DNA of 63,010 nt from Bacteroidota bacterium (lineage in GTDB: Bacteria > Bacteroidota > Bacteroidia > Chitinophagales > Chitinophagaceae). A program made the position numbers and the translations under genes. The notes beneath the pieces are model-generated. The model was not told where the DNA came from and did not search any database. It was given only the letters and a program-made list of their open reading frames with translations. The stretch spans positions 1 to 63,010 of the forward strand of contig JANYEA010000130.1 in the NCBI GenBank assembly GCA_025363385.1, written 5' to 3'. Positions 1 through 8,157 of the stretch are shown here, in pieces. Numbering within the stretch: the stretch's first letter is position 1; each line of letters starts with the position of its first letter.

Positions 1-2240
1 GCCTGTGCTTCTGCTTTTTGAAGATCAAGGTATCGCCTGTAGGTTTGTCCAAACACCGCAGCAAAACGGGTAAAGATCTTTGCCGTTTCGGATGAAAGCT
101 CTTTTACAGAAAATGCATACAGACATCCTTCATTGAAATAAAAAGCAGTCAATACCACACGGTCCGATAATGTGGCTATATCCCTTCTGGCGTTATAATT
201 AGGTTGAACATTGATGATATTGTAATAATTGATCTTGTCATCACCTTCGAGTATATATTGAAATACCTCCTTTTTATACTTCCATCCATCAAAACAACCC
301 TGCATGAGAGGGTGTATGTTCATATCAATACGACCTATCACCAATTCCGATTTGGTCTCATTTGTTTTTGAAGCTGTCCATGCTTCCATGATATAAGGTT
401 CATGCATAATCCCAATCCCACATCTAATCAATTCATCAAGTCCAAGTTTCACCAATTCATCAAATAAAGTAACAACTGTTTCACCAACGTCCTGGCTATT
501 ATGCATAGCCATGGTTTTACTTCTAACTCTTTCTAATGAAGCTTCTATTTGTGATTCTCTTGCCCTTGCTTCTGCTTTTTGAAGATCATTGAAACGGGTA
601 TAAGTAAGATCAAACACTTTAGCAAAACGTAACAGGATATCAAAATTGCTGTTTGTTAATGGCTCTAGGCTTGAAACGGTTAAACTTCCGAAATTATTGA
701 AAGAGGCATTTAAATAAACACGCTGAACACTTTGCATCCCATCAATTACAGGTTGAGGTAAAAAAGACAAATCTGTTTCGCTAAAAATAAATGAATCCCA
801 TTCTTTTTTCTCTTCTCCTGCCAGCAGATATTTCCATTGTTTCAACTGACTTTTCCATGCGTTTAAATATGCTTTATAAGGAACTGATTCGTGATATTTA
901 ACAAATGCTCCAATCGGATTTGATTCTATTTCAGGATTTGCCAACCACCAGATTGAGTCGTTCGTTTGCTGATCATAAATCATGATGATACAGCGATCGA
1001 ACAGAAAATTGATTTTGGTTAATTCTTTAAAAACTGTATCTACAAGCCCAGCCAATTCATTTGATTGTTGCATGGCCATGGCCTTTGCCCGAACACGTTC
1101 AAGACCTAATTCTATCTGAGCTTCTCTAGCTTGTGCTTCTGCTTTTTGAAGATCTAGATATCGTCTGTAAGTCTGTCCAAACACGCCTGCGAATCGCTTA
1201 AAAATAATAATGGCTTCTTCAGTTAGTTTTTCGTCAGTGAATGAAAAAATAGAACCATCTGCAAAATAGAAGTCAGTATGAAATTCCTTTGACGGTAATG
1301 CATTCAGATCAAAAAGAGTTGGGTAAAGTTTTGTGTTGTTGATTGCCTGGTAGTAGGAAATTAAATCATCACCCATCATTGGATAGGTAAATACAGATTC
1401 CTTTTTTTCCCATGCATGGTAAAAGCCTTGTAACAGTGGATGCATGGTTAAGTCTAACTGGCCAATAATTAATGAGGCCTTTCCAGTAGGGTTTGATTTT
1501 GCAGTCCACACTTCAGCTGTCATTGAATTACTCAAAATGAGTATTCCGCAACGATTTGTTTTCACTTCGAGTTTAACTAACTCTTCAAACATTAAAGCAA
1601 CAGTTTCACCAACGTCCTGACTATTATGCATAGACATAGTTTTGCTTCTTACTCTTTCCAATCCAGCTTCGATCATTGCTTCTCTTGCCTGCGCTTCTGC
1701 TTTTTTAAGATCGAGAAAACGAGTGTAGGTCTGTTCAAAAACTTGTCCGAATCTTTTGAAAATATCCCAGTCCTCTGGATGTGGTTCCGGAGTAATAAAC
1801 ATTAAGCCTACCTGTGCGCCAAAAAAATAATGGTTGAACTGGCGTGTTGGAAATGAATTAGCAAGAGCCTTCATTTTTGCAAATTGTTTGGGTGCAAAGC
1901 TCGAGAGCAGCTCATATGTTTCTTCTAATTCAGTTCCAGATATTTCAAATACTTTAAATTCTTCCCCCTTTTTTTTTGCATCACTTATTTGACGGAATCC
2001 GGGATGCGAAGTCAGATCTACGGTATAGGGTTCCACGAAGCCTCCTGAAGGATCTGTAATCCAATCGATATATTTTTCATTTCCTTCTAACCAAATATTA
2101 AAGCCAGCTGTCCATGGATGAATTCCGAGTTCTCGTACTTGTTTAAAAAGGATCTCTGCAACATCAGCCAATTCATCACTTTTCTGCATCCCCATGGTTC
2201 TGCTTCGCACTCTTTCTAATGCAGCTTCAATTTCGAGCCC
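1..2240 (-). repeat. Alternating intragenic repeat units of the multi-GAF protein
   Basis: The repeat unit recurs every 555-570 bases. Linker versions alternate. One type has YTRF followed by DL.KAEA and then MHNSQDVGETV. The other has YRRYLDLQKAEAQA or an MQ.S.ELA segment. Units two and four resemble each other (both carry MHNSQDVGETV, an acidic LFDELVKL-type helix and a GDD..NYY/ISYY segment) more than they resemble units one and three. This suggests duplication of an A-B pair. Confidence 0.7.
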
Positions 2241-2471
2241 CCTTTTTTGTTTTTCGATTGACTTTCTTTTTTGCTCTAATTCTTCAATAGTCTCTTCTAA
2301 AAGTATACCGGTTGTATATTTTACTTTTTCGGTACGCTCCAATTTGAATTTTGTGAGTTCTAATTCTTTGTTCGCAGCTTTCAGAAATTGCGACATTGCT
2401 TTTTTTTCTTCCTCATTTATATTTTTCGATTTTTCTATAAGCTCCGAGATTGATTGTAGATCTTTGTTCAT
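1..2471 (-). CDS. Multi-GAF-like repeat sensor protein (3' end outside window)
   Basis: An open reading frame runs from ATG at 2471 to the left edge without a stop (about 823 visible codons), so the C-terminus lies outside the window. The start MNKDLQSISELIEKSKN leads into a coiled-coil of about 75 residues. After it come repeats of about 185-190 residues, each a GAF-like alpha/beta domain flanked by a charged linker of the type DLQKAEAQAREA..IEA.LERVRS. The linkers lie near 2240, 1735, 1165, 600 and 45. No HisKA, ATPase or other output domain is visible. In Bacteroidota, proteins with this linker often end in a histidine kinase, but that is family knowledge and is not shown here. The gene starts 40 bp after the FIST gene on the same strand, so the two probably form an operon. 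The repeat architecture is certain; the output function is inferred. Confidence 0.85.
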   Translation of the reverse strand, partial: MNKDLQSISELIEKSKNINEEEKKAMSQFLKAANKELELTKFKLERTEKVKYTTGILLEETIEELEQKRKSIEKQKRGLEIEAALERVRSRTMGMQKSDELADVAEILFKQVRELGIHPWTAGFNIWLEGNEKYIDWITDPSGGFVEPYTVDLTSHPGFRQISDAKKKGEEFKVFEISGTELEETYELLSSFAPKQFAKMKALANSFPTRQFNHYFFGAQVGLMFITPEPHPEDWDIFKRFGQVFEQTYTRFLDLKKAEAQAREAMIEAGLERVRSKTMSMHNSQDVGETVALMFEELVKLEVKTNRCGILILSNSMTAEVWTAKSNPTGKASLIIGQLDLTMHPLLQGFYHAWEKKESVFTYPMMGDDLISYYQAINNTKLYPTLFDLNALPSKEFHTDFYFADGSIFSFTDEKLTEEAIIIFKRFAGVFGQTYRRYLDLQKAEAQAREAQIELGLERVRAKAMAMQQSNELAGLVDTVFKELTKINFLFDRCIIMIYDQQTNDSIWWLANPEIESNPIGAFVKYHESVPYKAYLNAWKSQLKQWKYLLAGEEKKEWDSFIFSETDLSFLPQPVIDGMQSVQRVYLNASFNNFGSLTVSSLEPLTNSNFDILLRFAKVFDLTYTRFNDLQKAEARARESQIEASLERVRSKTMAMHNSQDVGETVVTLFDELVKLGLDELIRCGIGIMHEPYIMEAWTASKTNETKSELVIGRIDMNIHPLMQGCFDGWKYKKEVFQYILEGDDKINYYNIINVQPNYNARRDIATLSDRVVLTAFYFNEGCLYAFSVKELSSETAKIFTRFAAVFGQTYRRYLDLQKAEAQ

Positions 2472-2511
2472 GTAGAGTTGGTTGAAGAAAAAATTGTAAT
2501 AATCTGATGTG

Positions 2512-3645
2512 TTATTTCTCTTTTAGTAATACGCAACAAGCGGTTAGTCCATGCATTTCTAAATTTCCATTGGTAGCTCTTGCTAATTCTGCAGTGCTGA
2601 ACATTCCTGCCATGGGTACATCCCACACTTTTTGTATTCCTTCGAGTTCTTCAGTGATCATTGGTCCAAGTGAAAGGTTTCTACCTGCACAATTATAAAT
2701 TATCATGGCGTCTGCTTCAGGTATTTCAGTAGCCTTCAGATCTTCACATCCCTGAATCACCTTTTCTATCACATCAAAATCTGGTGGGATTGAAAAACGA
2801 ACTTTTGAACCTTGCGTCATGGTACCTGCACAATAAAAAGAATGGTCGCTCCAATCAACCAGAAGTCCTGCACGCATCACCGGGTCCCCTGATTCTCGTT
2901 GAATTTGGAAGGGTAAGGCAATGGAAGTTTCAAATAAAAAATTTTCAGAAGTCACATTTTTAAGGCCACCGTATTTGATTACGAGATCCAAAACAGGAAT
3001 ATCATCAATCGTGTATACATGATTACCTTCACTTTTAGTAATTGTCTTTTCCGTACCTACTGCCTTCCATCCGCTTGTTGCTTTTCCTTTTATGGTCATT
3101 TTATCTTCATCAAATACAATGGTAACAATTCCATTATTACTTATTTTATGATTGGTGAATACTGCACTACCTGTGAATGAATAGTCATCCCCTGCCATAC
3201 CTCCATTCACATTTGCATTATTACCAAGAATGTCTTCAAAACCATGTAATAATTCTTCAGCGTCTGTGTTCAGATTACAACCAGCGATCAGAAAGCAGGG
3301 CTTTGCAAACTTTTGTAAAGATCTTGTGGCGATGTCTGCTGTTGTTTGTCTGTAATTGTTTCCCACAAATTCATCCAGATAAATACAAAAATTTGCTTTT
3401 GTTACATCCAGTAGAAGAATGGCAATTTCTCCAGAGGTAATTGATTCACCTGTAAATTCACCATGGGTAGTTGATCCATAAATCGCGATGCCGGCATGAT
3501 CCAATAAAGCACAAATAGCAGAAATATTTTGCTTTTTGGAAAGGAAAACAAGTGCAAGTGTTGGGTGGAAACCTTCCGAAAAACATTTGTCCAAAGCTAT
3601 TTTTATCTCGGTTGGCCCATTTCCTTTGATTGATCTAGATTTCAT
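2512..3645 (-). CDS. FIST N/C domain sensory protein
   Basis: This 377-residue protein has no signal peptide, so it is probably cytoplasmic. Residues about 25-215 resemble FIST_N, with stretches such as ALVFLSKKQN, IYGSTTHGEFTG and NANVNGGMAGDDY. Residues about 220-360 resemble FIST_C, with MRAGLLVDWSDHSFYC and a late IYNCAGR segment. FIST domains are predicted small-ligand (possibly amino-acid) sensors usually paired with signalling proteins. The gene is directly upstream of the multi-GAF protein on the same strand, which fits a sensor pair. The start ATG at 3645 begins MKSRSIKGNGPTE. The ligand is unknown. Confidence 0.85.
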   Translation of the reverse strand: MKSRSIKGNGPTEIKIALDKCFSEGFHPTLALVFLSKKQNISAICALLDHAGIAIYGSTTHGEFTGESITSGEIAILLLDVTKANFCIYLDEFVGNNYRQTTADIATRSLQKFAKPCFLIAGCNLNTDAEELLHGFEDILGNNANVNGGMAGDDYSFTGSAVFTNHKISNNGIVTIVFDEDKMTIKGKATSGWKAVGTEKTITKSEGNHVYTIDDIPVLDLVIKYGGLKNVTSENFLFETSIALPFQIQRESGDPVMRAGLLVDWSDHSFYCAGTMTQGSKVRFSIPPDFDVIEKVIQGCEDLKATEIPEADAMIIYNCAGRNLSLGPMITEELEGIQKVWDVPMAGMFSTAELARATNGNLEMHGLTACCVLLKEK

Positions 3646-3991
3646 GGCAATGATTATGTATTTGTTTTTTGAAATCGGCTGTTTTACCCTAATTACACTA
3701 CCTAGGTATTCTTCCTGCCTAAGGGAAATATGAAACTTGAAAGAAAGAATAGGGGTCAGTTGCCGAAAGTGTTATGGAAGATAATTAAAATGTGTTACGA
3801 AAGCAACATCGTCTATATTATTTATGCATTTATAAGGAAATAGTGGAATCTTCTAAATTCTAACACTTCCGCAGTAAATCGAAGCATAGACAATCTTGAA
3901 TTTTCGGGAAGTTCTGATTAACTTGTCTTTAGTTATAGTGCATGTAAATTATGAGGCAAAGACATTTAGACTGCCTCAGAAAAAATATATT
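3646..3991. other. Divergent intergenic region, FIST gene and sugar-acid dehydratase gene
   Basis: About 346 bases lie between the FIST start and the preferred ATG of the dehydratase. I see no gene. The stretch should hold promoters for both directions, but I could not find a convincing TTTG/TAnnTTTG pair. A perfect 10-base palindrome, TACCTAGGTA, lies at 3699-3708, preceded by TACCCTAATTACAC at 3685. It resembles sites before two other operons in the window (see findings). Confidence 0.5.
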
Positions 3992-5707
3992 ATGAGCAAA
4001 AAAGAATTACGAAGCAGGGGTTGGTTTGGCCGTTCAGGTAAAGATGGATTCATTTATCGTTCCTGGTTTAAGAAACAAGGAATTCCGCAGGATGAATTAG
4101 AAGGGAAACCCATTATCGGCATCTGTAATACCTGGAGTGAATTAACACCCTGCAATTCTCATTTCAGAGAACTTGCAGAATTTGTGAAGCGTGGTATTAT
4201 TGAAGCTGGTGGTTTTCCAGTAGAATTTCCAGTAATGTCGTTGGGTGAATCATTGATGAAACCTACCACGATGTTGTATCGAAATCAGGTTAGTATTGAT
4301 GTGGAAGAATCGATTCGGGCAAATCCGCTGGATGGGGTAGTGCTTTTATGTGGATGTGATAAAACAACACCTGCATTGGTTATGGGTGCCTGCAGTGTTG
4401 ATATACCTACGATTGTTTTATCAGGCGGTGCAATGCTTACAGGTAAATTTAAAGGGAAAAGTATCAGCACAAGTGATCTCTGGCTTTTTAGTGAAGCGAA
4501 TCGTTCGGGTAAAATGAGCGATCAGGAAATGCTTGCAGCAGAAGCCGGCATGTGCAGAAGCGATGGGCATTGTGCTGTAATGGGTACCGCATCCACTATG
4601 GCTTGTATGGTTGAATCTTTAGGATTATCACTTCCTCAAAATGCGGCGATACCTGCTCCTGATGCTGGAAGAAAAATAATCGCACAATTAACAGGAAGAG
4701 AAATTGTAAAAATGGTGGCAGAGGATAGAAAGCCTTCTGATATATTGAAAAGAAATGCCTTTGAAAATGCCATTAGGGTAAATGCAGCAATTGGGGGATC
4801 CACCAATTTTGTAATTCATCTCATTGCAATTGCAGGAAGAGTGGGAGTGGAACTGAGTTTGCAAGACATGGATACTTTTTCCAGATCTGTTCCTTTAATG
4901 GTAAACTTACAACCCTCTGGAAAATACTTTATGGAAGACCTTTATTATGCTGGTGGATTACCTGCTGTCATTAAGGCAATGCTTCCATTATTAAATAAAG
5001 ATGCAATTACTGTAAACGGAAAAACAGTGCTGGAAAATTATTCGGATAGTGCTTGCTATGATGCAGATGTAATTTCAAGTTTAGAAGAACCATTCAACGA
5101 AGTATCTGGTATCGTTGTATTACATGGAAATTTATGCGAGAAAGGAGCAGTAATCAAACCTTCAGCTGCCAGCAAACATTTAATGAATCATACGGGTAAA
5201 GCAGTGGTATTTGAAACCATTGATGATTATAAAGAAAGAATTGCGGATCCTAATTTGGACATCGATGAGAACAATATCATGGTTTTGAAAAATGTAGGAT
5301 TAAAAGGATACCCTGGTATGCCGGAAGTGGGCAATATGGGTCTTCCACCAAAATTGTTAGAAAAAGGTATTACAGATATGGTGCGCATCTCTGACGGAAG
5401 AATGAGTGGCACTGGTTTCGGTACAGTTGTGTTGCACGTTTCTCCTGAAGCAGCTATTGGTGGTAACCTGGCATTCGTTGAAAATGGTGATCTGATCACG
5501 CTGAATGTAACTGAACGAAAATTGTATTTACATGTGTCTGATGAAGTTTTAGCTGCCAGAAAGAAAAATTTTATACCGATTGACTTAGGCTACATGCGAG
5601 GTTATACCAAACAATTTTTAAATCATGTGTTGCAACCCGAAGAAGGTGCCGACTTTGATTATTTAAAAGGTTGTTCTGGTTCAGATATTCAACGTGATTC
5701 TCATTAA
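3992..5707 (+). CDS. Sugar-acid dehydratase, IlvD/Edd family (L-arabonate dehydratase-like)
   Basis: This 571-residue enzyme is collinear with the Rhizobium L-arabinonate dehydratase type of the IlvD/Edd family, not with branched-chain dihydroxyacid dehydratase. Markers are the N-terminal RSRGWFGRSGKDG segment, NTWSELTPCN, CGCDKTTP, GHCAVMGTAST and RISDGRMSGTGFG. It also ends in a DSH tail, as in that subgroup. Cysteines 54, 122 and 194 match the spacing of the [2Fe-2S] ligands, and the serine in RMSGT is the expected catalytic base. It should dehydrate an aldonic acid to a 2-keto-3-deoxy acid in the cytoplasm. I chose ATG at 3992 (MSKKELRSRG) because the 32 extra residues from TTG at 3896 are unlike the family. 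An SDR gene follows after 18 bp, probably in the same operon. The exact substrate (arabonate, xylonate, fuconate or galactonate) is unresolved. Confidence 0.9.
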   Translation: MSKKELRSRGWFGRSGKDGFIYRSWFKKQGIPQDELEGKPIIGICNTWSELTPCNSHFRELAEFVKRGIIEAGGFPVEFPVMSLGESLMKPTTMLYRNQVSIDVEESIRANPLDGVVLLCGCDKTTPALVMGACSVDIPTIVLSGGAMLTGKFKGKSISTSDLWLFSEANRSGKMSDQEMLAAEAGMCRSDGHCAVMGTASTMACMVESLGLSLPQNAAIPAPDAGRKIIAQLTGREIVKMVAEDRKPSDILKRNAFENAIRVNAAIGGSTNFVIHLIAIAGRVGVELSLQDMDTFSRSVPLMVNLQPSGKYFMEDLYYAGGLPAVIKAMLPLLNKDAITVNGKTVLENYSDSACYDADVISSLEEPFNEVSGIVVLHGNLCEKGAVIKPSAASKHLMNHTGKAVVFETIDDYKERIADPNLDIDENNIMVLKNVGLKGYPGMPEVGNMGLPPKLLEKGITDMVRISDGRMSGTGFGTVVLHVSPEAAIGGNLAFVENGDLITLNVTERKLYLHVSDEVLAARKKNFIPIDLGYMRGYTKQFLNHVLQPEEGADFDYLKGCSGSDIQRDSH

Positions 5708-5725
5708 AATTGCAAATTAAATTGT

Positions 5726-6496
5726 ATGGGAAATAAGATCTTTCAACAGCAGGTAGCCATTGTTTCTGGAGCGGGAAAAGGAATTGGTTTTGCTATAGCC
5801 CGGGAATTAGCATTTCAAGGTGCCAGTGTGGTTTTGAATGATATTGATAGCCAATTAGCAATTGAAGCCTCTAACAGAATCAAAGCAGAAGGTGGTGCTT
5901 GTGAGGCATTTGGCGGAGATATTTCTGTAATAGAAATCATTGAAGGAATCCTAAAATTTACAGTAAAAAATTTTGGAAAATTAGATATCCTTCTGGCAAA
6001 TGCAGGCATTACTACTTATGGCGACTTTCTCGAATACAAACCAGAGTCGATGCAAAGATTATTACAGATCAATTTATTCGGCACTTTTTTCTTAACGCAG
6101 GCTGCCACCAAGCAAATGGTAAAACAGGGCCATGGGGGAAGTATACTCATCACTTCTTCCGTAACGGGTCATGCGGCTCATCCATTTTTAGCTGCTTATG
6201 GAATGACGAAAGCTGGTCTAGATCAATTGGTAAAAAATCTGGTGATCGATCTTGGTCCGCATAAAATAAATATCAATACCATGGTGCCCGGTGCCACATT
6301 AACCGAACGAACATTAATAGAAGATCCGGATTATTTAGAAATATGGTCAAGGATCACACCCTCTGGTCGACCATCCACTACAGACGATATTGTGAATGCT
6401 GCATTATTTTTAGTGTCGCCAGCATCAAGACAAATTATGGGGCAAAATTTAGTGATTGATGGTGGTTGGACTTCAGTTGGTGTTCCTCCTTATTAA
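5726..6496 (+). CDS. SDR-family NAD(P)-dependent oxidoreductase
   Basis: This 256-residue classical short-chain dehydrogenase has a GAGKGIG nucleotide-binding loop near residue 15 and a NAG motif near residue 92. Its catalytic serine is in ITSSVTG and the YGMTK motif supplies Tyr and Lys. The C-terminus carries a VIDGGWT motif. It follows the sugar-acid dehydratase by 18 bp, so oxidation of a sugar, or of a 2-keto-3-deoxy acid in a non-phosphorylative pathway, is a reasonable inference. Sequence alone does not separate it from other SDR dehydrogenases. Its stop lies only 6 bp from the end of the convergent GH35 gene. Confidence 0.85.
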   Translation: MGNKIFQQQVAIVSGAGKGIGFAIARELAFQGASVVLNDIDSQLAIEASNRIKAEGGACEAFGGDISVIEIIEGILKFTVKNFGKLDILLANAGITTYGDFLEYKPESMQRLLQINLFGTFFLTQAATKQMVKQGHGGSILITSSVTGHAAHPFLAAYGMTKAGLDQLVKNLVIDLGPHKININTMVPGATLTERTLIEDPDYLEIWSRITPSGRPSTTDDIVNAALFLVSPASRQIMGQNLVIDGGWTSVGVPPY

Positions 6497-6502
6497 TCTG
6501 TT

Positions 6503-8131
6503 TTATCGTACAATTAAAGTGGTTAGTAATACAGAAGGTTTGCTTCCGAAGCCTGGCCCCCCCCAATCTGTTTCATCTCCATTTTGAATGCGTAGCAATT
6601 TAAATTTCCCTTTATCAAAATTGCCTTCCTCTACTTTTCCATATTGATATAAGTGCCCAAAATTTTTACCTGTTGGCTTAAATGTGATATGACAATCGGT
6701 GCCCACCAATAGAAACTTATTCTCTTCTAATTCAACGATCATTAATTTACCCATGGGTTTTGAATGAATGGGAGCAGCATTGGCTCTTCCATCTCCTCCA
6801 AAATAAACGATGGCCTGCCAGTTGCCCAGATCTATTTTTTGTTCTCCATTATCTTCCCGCTCAATAACTGCTTTAATTTTTCCATCAAAATTCCACTGTG
6901 CTAATTCGCGCATCATAGGTGCTATTATGTTGTATTCCTGGGCAAATGGAGTTAAGTGATTTAAAATATATTCTTTGCTAAGATTTTGATTATTATCGTC
7001 TACTCCAAAAGGAGCAAAACCAATTCCACCCTGTGCTAATACCTGATAGATGTATTTTACTTTATCAAAAGTAAAGCTTGCTTCAGGTACAAAAAGTGGA
7101 TTGTCTTTGCGTGCATATAGGTCCAATACTTTTAAAATTTTCTCACTGCCATATTCGTATATATCTGGTGCCAAAAGATCAATCGATGGAGCTGCTGCCT
7201 TCCAAATGGGAATCACATTATCTGTGGGTCCGCCGCTTTCATAATTATTGGCAGTTGGGTTAGTAAGTGGATTGCGCAATGCGGCATTCACATACATCGG
7301 TAAAGCATACTCAGCCTTACCAGCCGCAGTTACTTGTTCAATAAATCTGGCTACAGACCATGCCTGAAAATATTCATCTGCTCTTTCGCCAAAAACATTT
7401 TGCCAATTGCCTGCAACATGTGTACTATCTAAAATATTTAATTGTTTGAGTAGGGAGGGTTCTAACAATTCCTTTGGAACTTCTTGCTTAAACATTGCTT
7501 GCGCAGAATCTGAGTAATCTCTTACACTACCCCAGGCACCGGGCTCATTTTCAACCTGCATCATAATCACGGTATGCTGTTTATCGGTTTTTTTTAGATA
7601 ACGCATTACGGCTGCAAAGGCCTTTTTATCGGCTTCTAATGTGGCAATAAAATTTGGGGATGGAGAATCCACATGAGTGCCATTTTCGCGGGTGATATTC
7701 GGATATTTTTCTGTATCTTTTTTCATCCACTCGGGCATATAATGATTGCTTCCATTTTTCCAGGTGGCAAACCAAAGTAATACCACACGTACTTTTTGCT
7801 TCCTCGATTGTAAGAGTATCGTATCAATCAAAGAAAAATCGAATTTTCCTTGAACCGGTTCTATCTGCTCCCAGTAAATGGGCACTTCGAGGGTATTTGC
7901 GTGTAACTCCTTAATGGCTGAGAAAACCTGTGGTAACATGCCTGGCCATGCACTGGAATTATGTGACTGCCCGCCCAAAATAAAAAATGGTTTACCATCC
8001 ACTATTAAAGCATGACGCCCATTCTTTTCGATGATTTTGGGAATCATTTGATCTGTTTGCCCAAAAATTTGAATAAAAGAGAGGGATACAAAAAAAGTGA
8101 AAAGCGATAAAATCCGGAATATTTTTAGCAT
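6503..8131 (-). CDS. Secreted GH35-type beta-galactosidase with DUF5597-like C-terminus
   Basis: This 542-residue protein has a signal peptide (MLKIFRILSLFTFFVSLSF to FGQ). A TIM barrel follows with the substrate-pocket start FILGGQSHNSSAWPG. The acid/base is in MQVENEPG (Glu about 195) and the probable nucleophile is in FVPEASF (Glu about 348). The C-terminal beta region (from about residue 400) matches the DUF5597-type extension of Bacteroidota GH35-like enzymes. The expected role is removal of terminal beta-galactose from oligosaccharides in the periplasm. It lies 26 bp downstream of the GH31 gene, so the two are likely co-transcribed. Substrate specificity is inferred only. Confidence 0.8.
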   Translation of the reverse strand: MLKIFRILSLFTFFVSLSFIQIFGQTDQMIPKIIEKNGRHALIVDGKPFFILGGQSHNSSAWPGMLPQVFSAIKELHANTLEVPIYWEQIEPVQGKFDFSLIDTILLQSRKQKVRVVLLWFATWKNGSNHYMPEWMKKDTEKYPNITRENGTHVDSPSPNFIATLEADKKAFAAVMRYLKKTDKQHTVIMMQVENEPGAWGSVRDYSDSAQAMFKQEVPKELLEPSLLKQLNILDSTHVAGNWQNVFGERADEYFQAWSVARFIEQVTAAGKAEYALPMYVNAALRNPLTNPTANNYESGGPTDNVIPIWKAAAPSIDLLAPDIYEYGSEKILKVLDLYARKDNPLFVPEASFTFDKVKYIYQVLAQGGIGFAPFGVDDNNQNLSKEYILNHLTPFAQEYNIIAPMMRELAQWNFDGKIKAVIEREDNGEQKIDLGNWQAIVYFGGDGRANAAPIHSKPMGKLMIVELEENKFLLVGTDCHITFKPTGKNFGHLYQYGKVEEGNFDKGKFKLLRIQNGDETDWGGPGFGSKPSVLLTTLIVR

Positions 8132-8157
8132 ACTAGTATTTTTTAATTAGAAATTTT

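Noticed and set aside
2194..2698. Plus-strand reading frames opposite the multi-GAF and FIST genes
   Set aside because: Low-complexity Phe/Ser-rich shadows of the minus-strand coding sequence, without homologous features.
3896..3991. Longer dehydratase start at TTG 3896
   Set aside because: The extra 32 residues are hydrophobic and unlike the family, while ATG at 3992 begins directly before the conserved N-terminus.
3992..5707. ilvD (dihydroxyacid dehydratase of branched-chain synthesis)
   Set aside because: The N-terminal block, cysteine spacing and DSH tail fit the sugar-acid dehydratase subgroup better, and no other ilv gene is nearby.
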